64,000 bases of DNA from Sinohyriopsis cumingii (lineage: Eukaryota; Mollusca; Bivalvia; Unionida; Unionidae), in NCBI GenBank assembly GCA_028554795.2, contig CM068828.1, forward strand, positions 6,527,720 to 6,591,719, in the 5' to 3' direction. A program made the position numbers and the translations under genes. How positions within the stretch are numbered: position 1 is the first letter of the stretch; the number at the start of each line of letters is the position of its first letter. Below, one piece after another: positions 62,140 to 64,000 of this stretch. The notes under the pieces are model-generated. The model was given only the letters and a program-made list of their open reading frames with translations. It did not search any database and was not told the DNA's origin.

Positions 62140-63016
62140 TTAACCCTTTCATCACTATGAACCAGTTTTCCGGTCTAGGGGAAGTAAGTCTGTCAACCCT
62201 ATGGACCACTTTACCGGTCTGGGACAGTGTTCTTCTTTAAAGTCATAGTACCCGACTACATAAACTTCGGGATACCTCTAATAACTTCCTTCTTGAAATG
62301 TAGATATTATATTTGGATTATCTCGTGAGTTAAGCTTGAATACAACTAGAAATCTCAAGGAAAGAAGGCACTTTTTGAACGTGTTTCGTGAATGGTGAAT
62401 TTCTATTCAAAATGGCAGAGTTCGAAGCAAGATGAGAATGAAGTGTCAGATTATGAATCATCAAAATATTTAGCTGCTGTGACTTAATACAGTTGATTGA
62501 AAATGAGAGAAAACACCTGGAGAGGCACTTGAATGTGCTTGTGGGTGACAGTGATGACGATGAAGAGGACTTTGAAGGTTTTGAACTAGAGGGAGTGTGA
62601 ACTCCATGTTTTTGTTCTGGATGAAACTTTAAGAACCAAAGGGATTTATTTCAGTTTTCTATGAGAGCTGGACCCACCTGAGTGTTAGATGGCTCAAGAA
62701 AAGCTCAGGAATGGTCTCAAATCTTTGATTGAGATGAAGTTTTTGAAAATACTGTCCATGTAACAAAGTAAATAAATAATTGCTTGTGCATTTTACCCGA
62801 TGTGTTACCTGTTTGCACCTTTATTTTAACAGTTATATGCAAATGTTAGTAAATTAGTCATACAATTTAACTTTTAACCTAATCCAACCAGATATCTTTA
62901 AAATTGGTAAAGGTATATTATTTCAAAATCCACAAGTCATTTTGCTTTACAACTCCACAGTTACTTAGTGTTTACAGTTCTATGCCTGCCAAGTTACTTG
63001 GTGATACAAGAGTTAA
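62140..63016 (+). mobile_element. piggyBac-like non-autonomous remnant with transposase N-terminus
   Basis: Bounded by TTAA at both ends (62140-62143 and 63013-63016). Terminal inverted repeats TTAACCCTTTCATCACTATG and, reversed, TTAACTCTTGTATCACCAAG agree at 15 of 20 bases. A subterminal direct repeat (ACCA.TTT.CCGGTCT) occurs at 62160 and 62205. Inside, the plus strand encodes QLIENERKHLERHLNVLVGD followed by SDDDEEDFEGFE and a stop (about 62490-62600), the acidic N-terminus typical of piggyBac transposases. The rest of the transposase is absent. Length 877 bp. Confidence 0.75.
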
Positions 63017-64000
63017 ATTTTATGAGAATTTCTATTGATAGGCACAGTGTTTAGAATTTTCAGGAAGGCACTTATGAAATGGTCTTAGGAAACAAATGAG
63101 GCAGATATTGATCAGTATTTATAAAGACTAAGCAGGATTTTGTATTATCAGTTATAAAGAAACATTCTTATTCATTCTTACTTTTCATATGCTATACACT
63201 GAACTTCACACATATATAATGGTACTGTTATGTTTATTAATAATTATTCTTCTGTTTTTAAATGTAATAAAAACGAAAAAACTGTTTTATTGTCATGTTT
63301 ATATAGATTAAGAGTAGAGCCAATACACATATATTAAGTCCCTGCATCGTGGCATAAAATGGCTCCTTCGGCTGAAAAGTGGCTCCATATTTTAAAATCA
63401 AGTGAATTTCATGGTGCAAAGAAAAATATTTCCAAGGGATATCCTGATAAAGACAGCACAATAAGTGTATTAATTTGTGGATAAGGGCTACCAAGTGTGA
63501 AATATTCCTGAAACTTTGACTACTCATTCCAATGTCAAGCGACATCAAAACACGCTACACAAGGCCATTATATAAGCAGTAAGACACAGCACTAAAACAC
63601 AAATAACATGTGACATGTCTTATACTGTAGGACTACTCCAGCACCCAGCAATGTAAATTATCAGTAAATAACCTGTGTTTGATGTTACAAGTCCAGATTC
63701 TTTCAACTTTAAGGTGTGTAGTTTATCTTACATTTATGCAATAAACAGTACAGAATTTTGCTTATTAATCTGGTATTTTCATATGGCCATAATTAACCCC
63801 ACTTGACATAAGCGAACATTTAACTGAATGGAATAATGTGCTTTTAATTTTCAAAATAATGTAACAAATTGGCACAGTACACCATTTTACTGGCAATTAA
63901 TTCAGGTGCAGGGTTTCATTTAGAACAGTGCACTATTATATCATGACCAAGGCAACAGCTAATGCAGGCATTCCTTAGAGGTGGGAAAGTTGAATCTGGT
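63017..64000. other. Non-coding AT-rich sequence
   Basis: A 96-codon minus-strand frame at 63258-63548 is unrecognised. Nothing else seen. Confidence 0.45.

Overview
This window looks like AT-rich, intron-dominated animal nuclear DNA, most likely from a mollusc or another lophotrochozoan. There are no operons, ribosome binding sites or long real ORFs. Short exons with GT-AG borders sit in kilobases of intron. Two tRNA-headed SINE families and a longer repeat ending in a hairpin resemble, from memory, repeats common in molluscan genomes. I cannot name the species.

Host gene: three exons on the minus strand (53308-53264, 51511-51449, 39740-39660) join in phase 0. They encode the first part of the pleckstrin-homology (PH) domain of a type II diacylglycerol kinase (DGK delta/eta group). 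The introns between them are 1.75 kb and 11.7 kb. I found none of the next exons (rest of the PH domain, C1 zinc fingers, catalytic domain) in the 39.6 kb to the left. Either that intron is very long or I missed a diverged exon. 5' exons should lie to the right; only weak candidates are visible there.

Transposons: seven copies of a tRNA-Leu/Ser-like SINE (here SINE-A), all with recognisable target-site duplications; three full copies and a fragment of a second SINE (SINE-B); a broken EnSpm/CACTA-type transposase (16.64-18.96 kb) with a SINE-A inside it; an internally deleted hAT-like element (35.73-36.91 kb) inside a pogo/Tigger-like element (35.13-38.27 kb); a short pogo-like element at 60.2 kb; a TTAA-flanked piggyBac-like remnant (62.14-63.02 kb); an RTE-type LINE reverse-transcriptase fragment (42.6-43.6 kb); a Ty3/gypsy RNase H remnant with a possible 3' LTR (49.9-50.8 kb); a TTAA-bordered repeat in four copies; a fold-back MITE in three copies; and two long near-perfect palindromes (32.2 and 33.4 kb).

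Tandem repeats fill much of the rest. About twenty arrays have units of 22 to about 170 bp; the largest is a 26-bp array at 26.8-28.7 kb with dimer and trimer higher-order structure. Most long ORFs in the window are products of these arrays (units of 30, 33, 36, 45 or 3x26 bp stay open) or of SINEs, and are not annotated as genes. No CRISPR array, rRNA gene or functional tRNA gene was seen.
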